The notes under the pieces are model-generated. The model searched no databases. It worked only from the letters and a program-made list of their open reading frames with translations, and had not been told where the DNA came from. A stretch of 64,000 bases of DNA from Branchiostoma floridae (lineage: Eukaryota > Chordata > Leptocardii > Amphioxiformes > Branchiostomatidae), in contig NC_049995.1 of NCBI RefSeq assembly GCF_000003815.2, positions 1,268,587 through 1,332,586 of the forward strand, written 5' to 3'. The position numbers and the translations under genes were made by a program. Shown piece by piece: positions 1 through 10,221 of the stretch; the first letter of the stretch is position 1, and every line of letters starts with the position of its first letter.

Positions 1-211
1 GAATGCCGTCTGTGTCAGCACTTTTCTATTCAGCAGGATGATGGAACTACCAAATGCGTGGGGGAATGCCCGGAAGGAAAGAAAGCGGCTCCAAATGGCG
101 CTACGTGCATATGTGAGGACCTTTCCATCCTAGACGACAATGACAAAATCCAATGCGTCACAGCGTGCCCAGACACCCATGAAGTGGGCGACAATGGCGT
201 GACCTGCGAAC
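1..211 (+). CDS. Gene 1 exon: furin-like Cys-rich repeats
   Basis: Read in frame 1 this encodes paired Cys-rich repeats (C..C.HFS...DDGTTKCV..CP, then CVTACP.THEVGDNGVTC). This resembles furin-like or growth-factor-receptor Cys-rich repeats. Donor is GC|GTAAGT-like at 212, leaving phase 1. The 5' end is cut by the window. The homologous exon is 41502-41741. Confidence 0.75.
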
Positions 212-3200
212 GTAAGTGGCAACTCGATTCTCCTGTAAAGCTAAGGGCACAACCCGCCGTACGTGCAATTTGTCCGTAAGTTTTTTTGGAAGGCCACATC
301 AAGTATTTCTGAAAACGTGGGGAAGGAATGGCAAGATCAGGGAGCGAGCACTTCAACACGGTAACACAAAGTTTTGCCTGCACGAAAAGTTCTAAGGGGT
401 GTCTGCGTGCTACAAAATCCGTCGGATTCGCTACGAGTTCATGCGGAGTCGGTACTTACCACTTGAATTACCAAGATTTCCCAGGTTTGGCACGTATTTG
501 CACCTACGGCGGGTTGTGCGTTCATAAAGTTCATAAAGCGAACTAGATGCAAAATTGCAAATACAAGGTAAATTTGCACACACAAGGTTGGCCATAGTGT
601 GATTGTAGCTGTGCTATTTAATTGTTTTCTTTCTAGCTAGGACAGTCATAAACAAGTGGAGGCACGACGATCGTTGTGGTCCAAGTTACACGACACCGAC
701 AGCCAACCCTGGACAGTGTGACCCAGAAAGTTCCAAGCCCTGCTGTTCCCCATCGGGATACTGTGGGGATTCCGCCGCTCACTGCACCTGCCCAGGCTGT
801 ATTGACTATCGTAAGTGTTCCTTAAAAGCCCAGTATTTCTTTCTCTCAATCTTTTTGTTCATTAATAGCTTATACACTAAAATGGTAAGATTACTTCCCC
901 ATAAATAGGCCTCCCTAGCCTTTGGTCACATTTCCAAACCGGGATGTTTTGAGAAACAAAAGAATAACAGGTATACCTGGAAATGTGCACAAACCAATTT
1001 GACATTATGTGCATTTTGATGTCTTGTATATCATTCTTTTTGCTCCCGAAAACTGCCTGGACGGGCCCCGGTTGTGGAACTGTGACCTAAGCCTTAGGTT
1101 AATCTAGCATTATGTACACATGTTCTCCATTGTAATCCCCCTTATATTTATTAATATTATAATTTTATCTTATTCCTTTAATTCTTTGCATACCAGGGCC
1201 AAAGTGGAGGGAAGACTGGAAATGTGGCCCAGGCAACGCTGCACTAGGAGCGAATCCCGCCCAGTGTGACCCAACATCAGGCACGCCCTGCTGTTCCCCC
1301 GACGGATGGTGTGGGGCTAGCAACGATCACTGCCAGTGCTCAAGCTGTTGGGACTACCGTACGTGTTACTCCCAAAGCCACGTCTCCCTCAATATCGCAT
1401 ATTATAGCAACATCGAACTAACTATATACATTGCAGAGTCCTAACGTTAGTACGCTGTGTCATGCTTTACCTACACATCCTGCCCGTCCCATTCGCCCCT
1501 CCATGGCACGTCCTTTCCTTCTATTCAAAAATGGTTTCATCTCATTTATAAGTCAAATTATTGTTACCGTAATCGACAATACGTAGACGTCACATGTCCC
1601 ACTTTACATTAGATCATTCTTACCCTATAAACCTGCCATGTAACCGATCTTGTGCCTTTGGGAGAGGCACACTACACGACTGTACTCAATTAATGCTAAC
1701 GTCACATTTGCACAAAGGGGCCCGGTCAGGTAGGTTAGGGGCTGAATTGTTGCACTTTCGGGCGGGTCCCAGTGAGACCCCCGGCGGCTGCCGGGCTATT
1801 TTGGGGCTCGGGCGGAGCCCCGGTTGATTCTAAGTCAGACTTAAAATCAACCGGGTCCCGGGCTGGAAAATACGCCGAATCAAAGCCGTCAACTAATCGT
1901 GAACACATCGGCAGGGTCCCCGGCATTACCTGCCCGGTATGATGATGCAGAGCCCGGCCGGGGCCTACATCGGTTAGACACCGCCTGGACCCCCTGGGTA
2001 ATGTGACGTAGGCCTTATTCAGGTGAAAAATGAGTACCAAGCTAGGCTAGGGCCGTCAGTCGGATAGGACGTTAAATAGTGGTCCTTTGTTTCCGGAGAG
2101 CCAACCCCCACGCACGTTAAAGAACCCACCACACCATTAAAAAAAGAGTAGGGGCATGGTTTGGTGATTCTCTACAATTCACCCGGACTCCAGGAAGAAC
2201 AGTGACATATCAGTCACTAATGGATATCTGTATCAAACCAAACCAACCAAACCAAACCATTTATAGACCCTTCACCTTGGTTTTGTGTCCATGATTTTTT
2301 ACTTTGTCCAGTGAGAATGAATAATCCGGAGGCTCTGTATGTGTTGGGAAACTTCTGAGGTAGTTGAACTCGGGCGTTTGTGCTTAAGGAACCTGGTCCG
2401 AGTTCAACTCAGAAGTTTTTGGAAAATCTTGGACACAGAACGAGACTTTTTCGCTAGAGGGACTCAAGAGGCCATCCACATCAGAGAATGACTTCTACCA
2501 ACACGGATGAACATTCAAGTTACAAATCACATTGCTAATGACAGTCCTCTCGCCTATGGTAGGTAATGTCGCCCGAGGGAAGGCAGCACTAGCAACAAGC
2601 ACCGCCTGGGACGGGGCTGCTGCCAGGGCCGTTGACGGGAACACCGATTCCAACTACGGCGGTGGTTCCTGTACACACACTAACAACGAGGCTAATCCAT
2701 CCTGGAGGGTAGATCTCGGTATGACGTATGCGATTGACAGGTACATAAGGGGCAATATAACCCCAACGTTGCTATAATACACAGTATGTACTACTACTAC
2801 TTCTACTACTACTACTACTACTTGTACACATCTATCTGCAAGCGTTCGAAACCACTGAGAACGGAACCGCAAGCCACTTCGAATCCTGCCAGAATGTGAC
2901 CACAAGAATACCTGGGATGCGGCGATATTGCCTAGAATGCACTACAAATACCCAGGAATAGACAAAGATTGGTTATTCTGACAGCATTTTGGCTCATTCC
3001 CTCTCATGTGAGAGGATATAAGGTCCATTTGGAATTCCCATCCGAATGTGGCACGAATTTTGCAAATACTTCATTCAGACTGGTTCTGCTTGATTCATGC
3101 TAATTCTGTTTTATTGCGAAGATGCTATAATTCTGTCCCTATATGAGATGCCCAGTGTTAGTATTATGCTCAGGATGGCATTCAGGCGCATATACTTGCC

Positions 3201-6200
3201 ATGCTTCGCTTCCGTACAGCAGTATTGACAGCACTGTGGCTTTACACATATCTTTAGTTTGTTTTGCAGCACTTTTTGTTTTCCCAAAATGCTGAGCTGA
3301 CTTTTCTAATTCTTGTCATAATTTCTTTGTGGCTGTGGAACTTAATGTTTAATAGAATTAGCAAAGTACATTTATATATGTTCCGATAGCCTGATTTGAA
3401 TCAATAATTTAAGCGGATTAGTCCATAATTGCTTTTCAAAGAATATTCTCAAGATACAAATACCAATATATTAAGCGATAATAGTGAATGTGGCTCTATG
3501 AAAAATTTAAAGACATGTTATTCGGTGCTTAAAGAGAAGCTCAGCCGAAGATGCAATGTGTATAAAACCTAAATGTCATTTCTCTATCTCCAATGTCTAC
3601 AGAGTTGTCATCTATAATCGTCGGGACTGTTGCGGTGATCGACTCAACAACTTCAACATTCACATCGGGGATAACCCATCGGTCTTAGAGAACCCCAAGT
3701 GTGGAGGGAACCATCAAGCCGGGAACGTCATCACCGTCTCATGCTCGGAAATGCAGGGACGATACGTTTTCATCCGCCTTCCGGGATCTTCCAGGGCACT
3801 AACCCTGTGCGAAGTTCAAGTTTATCCTTGCTTCGATTGTGTTGTCTTTAGCAATGTCGCCCTGGGGAAGAGAACGGTTCAAACGAGTGGAGAAGCGGAT
3901 GGCCCATCCAGCCGTGCTGTAGACGGCAACACCGATACCAACTGGGGTGGAGGATCCTGTACACACACGCGAACAGAGGCGAATCCAGCCTGGCGGGTGG
4001 ATCTCGGCCAAACATATCAGATTGATAAGTAAGTATTTATATATATATATATATACTTAACGTTATATGTACAGTGCGTTTATATATCAATTGAAAACCC
4101 CGTGTCTGGGGAGAGCCATTAAAGAGCACGTTAAAGAACCCACCACACGTGTGATGGTGCGTTGTGAGTGGTTCAAAGCTTACAGTCCCTTGGCCGCACC
4201 TGGGGCAATTACTGTCGTATTGAGGTCACCTGTGTGGCGCCGAATGGCAGCTCGCTTCAGACACTTGCGATTTAGCCTTTGTAAGCTCCTCGCAATTCAG
4301 CCCCTGGCTGCCAAGAAAGAGTAGTCGGCCCACCCAATAACAACAATACAGTAAATAGTACAGTAAATATTTAAAAGAATTAAACCCACTAACACAAACG
4401 AGCACACACACACAAACCTATACTACATGTTTACTACATGTACACTACATGTCCTTATCTTAAAGGACCACCTGGTCATTTTGGCCTCCTTTTGAAAATC
4501 CCCCAGTTTATTTATTTTTTTCATTTGAACCAAGCTTGAGGAATCATGCCCATAGGATATGGCTTATTTAGTCACGTGATCCTTCCCGAAGCAACTGACC
4601 GGCCACCATAGCAACGAGAAAAGTCAGCCATATTGGGGTTCCAGCCTCAGCCTACCTACCGTGGGGCCCTATGCAACTCTCCATAACACTGCACAATGAC
4701 CCTTTAAAATGTTTCATAGTGTCAGTGTTGTACTCTCTAGTGGGATGTTGGTACATCAGTTGTAAAGCACACACTAATTATGTAGCAGAAACATTGGTTT
4801 AGCGTTATTCTTTAGCAAAGCCGCGGCAACGAAGGGTTAACACAACTGTGACGACTGTGATTTCTGCCATACGTAGAAAATAGTCCAAATTTGAGGATCA
4901 ATTTTGTATCTAGACCAGGCAGCAAACGAGCCACTCCTGATAGTGACCTATAGTATTCACTCCATTCTACTACTATTTCTAGAGGCAGAAGGTGGCCAGG
5001 AAAGGCAAAAAAAGACGAACAAACAACCGTAGAAATGACAGTTCTATGATGAATTTCTATAACGGGAGGTGCCCCAACACAGTACGCTTTTTCTTGCGCT
5101 CAAACTCATGGCGCTCCATCGCTAGTTGCCTGAGAGTGGTCAAATTTTGATGACTGAATTTTTTACACATAGATTTGAACAACATACTTGAATAAGAAAT
5201 GCATTCATGTGGTTCATGAACCTTTCGCGCTGCGTGTTACAAGCGGCAAACACTGCGAGACAATTTCGTGTATGTAACCTTCCAATTTTGTGCTACGCTG
5301 GACAGTGTGCCTAACTCGGTACGCTTTTTTTACATTTTGCTCTCTTCAGAAGTAAGTGGTAAATTTAAGTACACAGAAGAAAAATTAATAGTATCATATT
5401 TTAGCTTTCTTTTGACAGTAAAATCGTGACTGTATGTACTTCTTGTCTCACATGAGGAAGGCTGTACCTAGAACAATCCAGCTGATGTTTTTACGGGCAA
5501 TGGGCTGAATGCACTGATTGTGAATGCCCGACTAAAAGTACCATTGCGAAAAAACGACACCGCCAACATCAACAAAACTCTGTCTGATTATATGAAAATA
5601 TCATCTACATCTCTCTATCAAGTCTTATTTTCATAGACAGCACGAATCATTTGTTACAGTCAAATAAATCTTTGGAGCGTTCTCTAGTCTGCCACCTTCA
5701 CGGCCACACTCCCTTGGGAGTACAATGGTGGCAATGTTTATGTCGCTTCCTCTTGGTTGCTTTTCTACTCAACAAACATTTGAAGACCCATATTCATAGT
5801 GTTTTATGGAGCTTTATTTATGTGTATCATGGCAGTTTGTGACTGCTTGAAAGAGTTCGTATAGTTAGCGACACGAGCCGCCAATACGCAGAGGCCGGTG
5901 ACTGCAGTGATTCAGCACTGTCAACATTACTGTTAGAATTCTGTTTTTAAAAAAAAACATGAAGTAAATATGTTAAAGTATACTTGGAATGCAAATTAAA
6001 GCTGTGTGCATGGACTTGGTTTATTTACCTTTGTAATCAGCATAGTCAGTGGTAACAAACACGGTGTACTTATGGATGATGAGATCAGCAAAAAATCCGT
6101 TCCGTCTTACGACGGGGACCGTCTTAGGGCGGCCCCCGTTATGATGAATTTCTATGAAAACAAGAGTGCAAAATGCTGACAAGAAAAACCTAACCCAGCC

Positions 6201-7194
6201 GTACATCCAAAGTTTGTAGTTTCGGCACAAGTTTATGAGTCAATCATCGCTTAGTGAAGGAAAAGCTCAAGATTCTAGTCCCAATATTGGTAGCGGTGAT
6301 AGTTACGGTGGATCTAAGCCCCCCCCCCCCTTTCCACTAGATGGCAATCGCGCTGTTCTCTCAATGCGACCTAAATAGGGTAAGGGTAACCTTCGCTTTC
6401 ACACTGGGTATATCATACAAAACGTAAAAGTGTGACTGAGAAGACAACAAAACACAGAAAGTGTAAAAAGTTTCCTTTCTTTTCTATACAATTCGTTGAG
6501 TGATATATCAAATTTTAGGTCGCAGAGCGCGCGCGGCGAGAACGCCGTCCTAGTGGAAAGGGGGTATAAGTTTACAGACATGTCAGATGGTGTTTATAGG
6601 GACGTCATCCGAACATGTATGTGTTAAACCATTCTTCTGTCTCCAATATCTACAGGGTGAATATCTACAATCGCCGGGACTGTTGCAGTGACCGACTCGA
6701 CCCATTCAACATCTACATCGGGAATAGCGAAACAGCCACAGAGAACCCCAAGTGTGGAGGTGACCACCGTATCGGGAACCAGGCGTCTATGTCCATCTCG
6801 TGTAACAGGATGCGGGGACGATATGTGTTCGTCCGTCTTCCCGGATCCCAACGAACATTGACCCTGTGTGAAGTCCAAGTAATTGGTGGTAAGTTTTCAC
6901 TGTATATATTCTAGATACCAGAAGTATGCACAAATTAAATAATTTTTGGGGGGACTCAAATGGCAGGTCTACAACTCACATAATCTGAGTTCGACAGTTG
7001 GTTTAAAAGCAGTGGATTTCGATCACACAGGTCACGACCTATGAATCTACCATAACGACACATGTGTATAATAAATCGATTGCATTTTCATTCTTCATTC
7101 ATAAATGAATATTTCAGATTTTTCTCAAAGAATTTTTCTTATCATGTAATGTTTAGCCTTTTTCTAAAATCATTTTTCTCTTGTCACAGGCTAG
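1..7194 (+). CDS. Gene 1: multidomain lectin-like protein (furin-like / hevein-like x2 / fucolectin x2), 5' partial
   Basis: Exons 1-211, 637-810, 1197-1358, 2545-2740, 3603-4028, 6656-6888 and 7190-7194 join in one open frame of 468 codons plus stop; every junction is GT-AG and phase-consistent. The window opens inside an exon, so the N-terminus lies upstream. Visible order: furin-like Cys-rich repeats (about residues 1-70), two hevein-like chitin-binding modules (CG...QCDP..PCCSP.G.CG.S..HC.C..C.DY), then two F-type lectin domains. Each lectin domain has the RRDCC..R motif which, in eel-type fucolectins, contributes the fucose-binding arginines and the vicinal Cys pair. Modules are bounded by phase-1 introns, typical of shuffled extracellular domains. 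A role as a secreted or surface glycan-binding (perhaps innate immune) protein is inference. The paralogue at 38-46 kb has an N-terminal membrane anchor, so this protein may be anchored too. The stop is reached three bases into the last exon (see 7190). Confidence 0.8.
637..810 (+). CDS. Gene 1 exon: hevein-like domain 1
   Basis: Acceptor TTTCTAG at 636, donor GTAAGT at 811, phase 1-1, 174 nt. Encodes one Cys-rich module with WR.D..CG, NPGQCDP, PCCSPSGYCG and HCTCPGC motifs. The spacing resembles type-1 chitin-binding (hevein) domains. Chitin binding itself is not shown. Confidence 0.75.
1197..1358 (+). CDS. Gene 1 exon: hevein-like domain 2
   Basis: Acceptor CCAG at 1196, donor GTACGT at 1359, phase 1-1, 162 nt. 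Second copy of the hevein-like module (WRED.KCG, NPAQCDP, PCCSPDGWCG, HCQCSSCWDY). It lies one intron after the first copy, consistent with exon duplication. Confidence 0.75.
1691..2017. mobile_element. GC-rich MITE-like TIR element nested in SINE A
   Basis: Begins TAATGCTAACGTCACATT and ends with the imperfect reverse complement (AATGTGACGTAGGCCTTA). It splits the SINE cleanly. It is far more GC-rich than its surroundings and holds an internal palindrome at 1819-1854 with 17-bp arms. No coding capacity was seen. Confidence 0.6.
1819..1854. repeat. Near-perfect 36-bp palindrome
   Basis: The arms CCGGTTGATTCTAAGTC and GACTTAAAATCAACCGG are reverse complements with one mismatch and almost no loop. 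It lies inside the nested TIR element. Confidence 0.75.
2350..2418. repeat. Inverted repeat (hairpin)
   Basis: AACTTCTGAG...GTTGAACTCGG and CCGAGTTCAACTCAGAAGTT are complementary with a 3-base bulge. It is intronic, in gene 1, with no assigned function. Confidence 0.6.
2545..2740 (+). CDS. Gene 1 exon: fucolectin (F-lectin) domain 1, N-terminal half
   Basis: Acceptor ACAG at 2544, donor GTACAT at 2741, phase 1 to 2. Encodes NVARGK...RAVDGNTD..YGGGSCTHT...W.VDLG, the typical first half of an eel-fucolectin/tachylectin/pentraxin-like (FTP) domain. The second half follows at 3603. Confidence 0.8.
2783..2822 (+). repeat. (CTA)n microsatellite
   Basis: Run of ACTACT/TTCTACT triplets in intron 4 of gene 1. 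Confidence 0.9.
3603..4028 (+). CDS. Gene 1 exon: C-half of F-lectin domain 1 fused to N-half of domain 2
   Basis: Acceptor CTACAG at 3602, donor GTAAGT at 4029, phase 2-2, 426 nt with no stop. The first part encodes VVIYNRRDCCGDRL, NPKCGG, MQGRYVFIRLPG and LTLCEVQV (end of domain 1). It runs straight into NVALGK...RAVDGNTD.NWGGGSCTHT (start of domain 2). The intron expected between the two domains is absent. Confidence 0.85.
4085..4345 (+). mobile_element. SINE copy (B), 3' part
   Basis: Shares GTGTCTGGGGAGAGCCAT, CACGTTAAAGAACCCACCAC, CTTGGCCGCACCTGG, GTCGTATTGAGGTCACCTG and the tail CGGCCCACCCAATAACAACA with the other copies. The 5' head is missing. An (AT)n run at 4036-4056 precedes it. 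Confidence 0.7.
4346..6320. other. Gene 1 intron 5, rest: no gene recognised
   Basis: AT-rich intronic DNA. Only short, unrecognised ORFs were seen. Short similar segments occur at about 5040 and 6140 (GATGAATTTCTAT), suggesting decayed repeats. Confidence 0.5.
6326..6564. mobile_element. MITE with CCCCCTTTCCACTAG terminal inverted repeats (copy 1)
   Basis: Starts CCCCCTTTCCACTAG (6326-6340) and ends CTAGTGGAAAGGGGG (6550-6564), a perfect 15-bp TIR. The interior has CTTTCACACTGGGTATATCA and CGTAAAAGTGTGACTGAGA, shared with a second copy at 20221-20408. 239 bp, non-coding, in intron 5 of gene 1. Confidence 0.8.
6656..6888 (+). CDS. Gene 1 exon: F-lectin domain 2, C-terminal half
   Basis: Acceptor CTACAG at 6655, donor GTAAGT at 6889, phase 2 to 1. 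Encodes VNIYNRRDCCSDRLDPFNIYIG, NPKCGGDH, MRGRYVFVRLPG and LTLCEVQV. Both putative fucose-contact arginines and the Cys pair are kept. Confidence 0.85.
7190..7194 (+). CDS. Gene 1 terminal coding exon (immediate stop)
   Basis: After acceptor CACAG (7185-7189) the phase-1 G plus GC gives Gly, then TAG at 7192-7194. The paralogue's last exon (46455) also stops within a few codons, which supports this reading. Using the next AG (7194) instead would open a further 45-odd codons to a TAG at 7334; I consider that less likely. The aligned 3' sequence is probably UTR, although one frame of it looks weakly conserved between copies. Confidence 0.5.
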
Positions 7195-7199
7195 TGATG

Positions 7200-8250
7200 A
7201 TGGAACCACCCAAACGGACCCAGCAGTCATTGAGAAGACACCGAATGAATGGCTTCAAAAACACACTGCGTCATCAAAAGACACACAAGTTTGCTCTCTA
7301 CCTGAGTTTTAGAATACAGTTAGCATTAGCGTAGAAAAGACGAAACTTTTAAACTTTGATGAAGGTTAGACATCCAGGTAATAAGATATGCCCAAAAGCA
7401 GTTACTCAAGCAACTCGATATGATTTGGAAACGGTCAGACGTTTCCACTGGCATCCAACATTTTTCGTCAGTGACACTGAAGTGCTCTGGAAGAAACTTG
7501 TCTGTTGTACCCTATCTACGAATGAAAACAATTTAAACTGTCTAATAGGAAACATGTAAGACAAATTCGCCTGACCGTTTCCAAATCATATCCAGTTGCT
7601 TGAGTAACTGCTTTTTGGCGAAACCTTCAAAGTTGTGTATAATTATTTGCATTTTTATCTATGAATCTCTTGAGGTTTTAAGGTGCCCTGTTTGTACTCT
7701 TAAGTGTTGCTAATGTAGCAATGCTTGAAACTTTGCACAACATTTTGTGAGCAAGACCAAAAGCTGAATTTACCACGTAAATTAATTATGTAACAGCAAC
7801 ATATCAGTAGCATCTTTGTAGTCTTGTGGATACAGAATCAAGGTTCGGTGTAGTTTGTATGCATGTGATAAAAACAGATATAATTATTGAGCATAACAGC
7901 TAACTGTTTTATGGTTCGCTTTCGCTTACAAAACCAATCATAGGCAACAATGGTTTTACCACTTTTATGTATAACGTTTTATTTGTGATAGAAGCGTTAC
8001 GGTGTAAGAATACGATTAAAAATCTTGTTAGTAGAAAAGGGATAGAACGTTTTTACATTCATGAACATTTGTCTAACATAATATTAGTTTAGGTATGCTG
8101 AAAGAGTTATTTACTTTCTATCTCTGTATGCATATGACTCCAACTTTCCATTCTTACCAAACTAGACATATGGTACGGGAATCATTTCTGCGGGTGGTAC
8201 TTTTTTTACACGAAGTAGTATTTCAACATTTTGGGGGTATTTCTAGACAA
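7200..8250. other. 3' flank of gene 1, no further gene seen
   Basis: Probable 3' UTR, then AT-rich intergenic DNA. No canonical AATAAA was found close to the stop; an ATTAAA occurs near 8014. Near 7396-7450 and 7570-7620 there is an imperfect inverted repeat (AAGCAGTTACTCAAGCAACT and AGTTGCTTGAGTAACTGCTT). Confidence 0.5.
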
Positions 8251-8284
8251 TATTGTAGGCAAAATTTGAGCAAGCTTGGCAAAG

Positions 8285-8640
8285 GAGGGAGGGCAGGAGG
8301 GAGGGAGGGAGGGCAGGAGGGAGGGAGGGAGGGCAGGAGGGAGGGAGGGAGGGCAGGGGGGAGGGAGGGAGGGCAGGGGGGAGGGAGGGAGGGCAGGGGG
8401 GAGGGAGGGAGGGCAGGGGGGAGGGAGGGAGGGCAGGAGGGAGGGAGGGAGGGCAGGAGGGAGGGAGGGAGGGCAGGAGGGAGGGAGGGAGGGCAGGAGG
8501 GAGGGAGGGAGGGCAGGAGGGAGGGAGGGAGGGCAGGAGAGAGGGAGGGAGGGCAGGAGGGAGGGAGGGAGGGAGGGCAGGAGAGAGGGAGGGCAGGGGG
8601 GAAGGGGGGCAGGTGGGAGGGAAGGCAGGAGGAGGGAGTA
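8285..8640 (+). repeat. G-rich 20-bp minisatellite (G-quadruplex prone)
   Basis: About 17 copies of a unit like GAGGGAGGGAGGGCAGGAGG. Every unit carries several GGG runs. The long ORFs in several frames across it are by-products of the repeat. It is bracketed by two similar segments, AATTTGAGCAAGC..GGCAAAG at about 8262 and 8648. Confidence 0.95.
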
Positions 8641-8892
8641 TTGCAGAATTTGAGCAAGCCGGGCAAAGCAAAATTGTAGACAATTAACTAAGTCTCTTAG
8701 TCACTTTTTTTGCCTAATTACTACTTATGTCTTTCCGGAAATGCATTTAGCTAGGTACCATTTAATCCGTATTTTATTTCAACTGCAAAATTCATAACTT
8801 AATAGTGCCTACCGCCTATAATTGCATGCAGTAAAAGAGTCTTCGGATAAACAACCTGCTAACTCAAAACCAACTAGAGTTCAACGAACCCA

Positions 8893-10221
8893 TCTCTTCG
8901 CCAAATAATCATGCCTTTATTTAAGACTTTAAGGTCTTATTCATGTATTACTAAATAGCAAATGAACTGTGTTCCTCACAAACACACAAACATTTCCAAA
9001 ACCAGACTGTGACCTGACAGATGACCTGGTAACATCCCTGGTCAATCAGAATTTCATGCTTGTCAAAGACTTTGTCCCCAGTGTAAGGGCGTCCTCCAGC
9101 AAACCATCTGTATAACAGCTGTGTCCATAGATATAGGTCAAAATGAGATATATAGAGCACAGTTTATTTCTGTTAATAAGTTTTGCTGCAGTACCTGAGG
9201 AAGCCGCTAGGGGGCCCACTATCATAATTTATCTTCGTTTCCCTGACCCCTACCCACCTACCAAATATCATCAGGATTTTTTCAAGGCTTCTCGAGTTAT
9301 GCATTCCACAAACAAAAGGACGCACACACTCGGTCCGCTACCGTCCTAACGGAAAATGCTACGTCAACTATTTTCGAACACAACCTTCCTTTCTGCAGCC
9401 GCTACTTAAATACTAAATATCATGAAAATCCATACACAGCTTCTTGAGTTATATGATGTTGGCATGGATTTATGAACTTTCCTCATTAATTATGCAAATT
9501 AGCTACTGATTTGCATAATTAGTATTACATTGTATGAGTCATCACTCATTCTATCTACATACCGAAAATCCTGATGATCTGTTTACACGTTCTCAAGTTA
9601 TCCTCGTCCAAAGTTCGAACGAAAATCGGTGCCTGCAGTTCCCAAAAAGCCGCTAGGGGGTCCAAACTCACAGCACTTACTCTCTGTTCCAAGGGCTATC
9701 TACCACTCAAAAATCATGACCACAGCATGTCCAGAACACGAAGTGCCAAAATTAAAAGTTTTGCTGCAGTACCATTATCGAACTTGACCTTCGTTTTCCT
9801 AACCCCAATCCACCTAACAAATATAATCAGGATCCATTCAAGGGTTCTCGAGTTATCTTGCATACAGACAAACGCACTTACATACAAATCCCGCTACAGC
9901 ACCACAGGTAAGAGCCAGGTAAACCATTTTCGCACTTGACCTTCCTCTCCAAAACCGCTACACACCTACCAAGTTTCGTGAAAATCGCCCAGCTAGATTT
10001 TGACTTATGCTGCCAAAAACAAACCGCAAAAAACATACCAAGCTCGCTGCAGTACCGCAGGAAAACGCCAGGTAAACCGTTTTCAAACTTGGCATTCCTT
10101 TCGACAACTGCTACACACCTACCAAAAATCACAAAGTTCCATCCACAATTTCTCGAGTTATATGCTGTTGACCTACATACAGACCCAAGTCAGCAATCTC
10201 ATACTCTTCTTGGCGAAGAGA
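8893..10221. mobile_element. TIR element with internal ~140-bp repeats (copy 1)
   Basis: TCTCTTCGCCAA at 8893 pairs with TTGGCGAAGAGA at 10210. The interior contains several degenerate modules of the type 'gctgcagtacc...gccaggtaaacc...cgaacttgaccttcc...acacctaccaaa...ctcgagttat'. The same left end, modules and right end recur at 56545-57752, and single modules occur at about 39290-39420 and on the - strand at about 52600-52830. Non-coding; possibly a non-autonomous DNA transposon. A 22-bp inverted repeat around ATGCAAAT sits near 9490-9520. Confidence 0.65.

Larger units (their letters stand above)
1640..2165 (+). mobile_element. SINE copy (A), interrupted by a TIR element
   Basis: 1640-1690 and 2018-2165 are the two parts of one SINE body seen elsewhere here (for example 43793-44080). 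The left part has GTGCC.TTGGGA.AGGCAC; the right has AGGTGAAAAATGAGTACC, GGGCCGTC, GGACGTTAAAT and CACGTTAAAGAACCCACCAC. The tRNA-like head is eroded. It lies in intron 3 of gene 1. Confidence 0.65.

Noticed and set aside
3830-3861. Possible 32-nt GT-AG intron between F-lectin domains
   Set aside because: Too short for a normal intron, and removal would shift the frame. The open read-through is preferred.
7195-7334. Extended last exon of gene 1 using the second AG
   Set aside because: The paralogue stops within a few codons at the same place, and the extra sequence is basic and domain-free. Kept only as an alternative.
8095-8683. ORFs of 125-194 codons on both strands
   Set aside because: They run through the GAGGGAGGGAGGGCAGGAGG array in several frames at once (Gly/Arg/Glu or Pro/Leu/Ser repeats).
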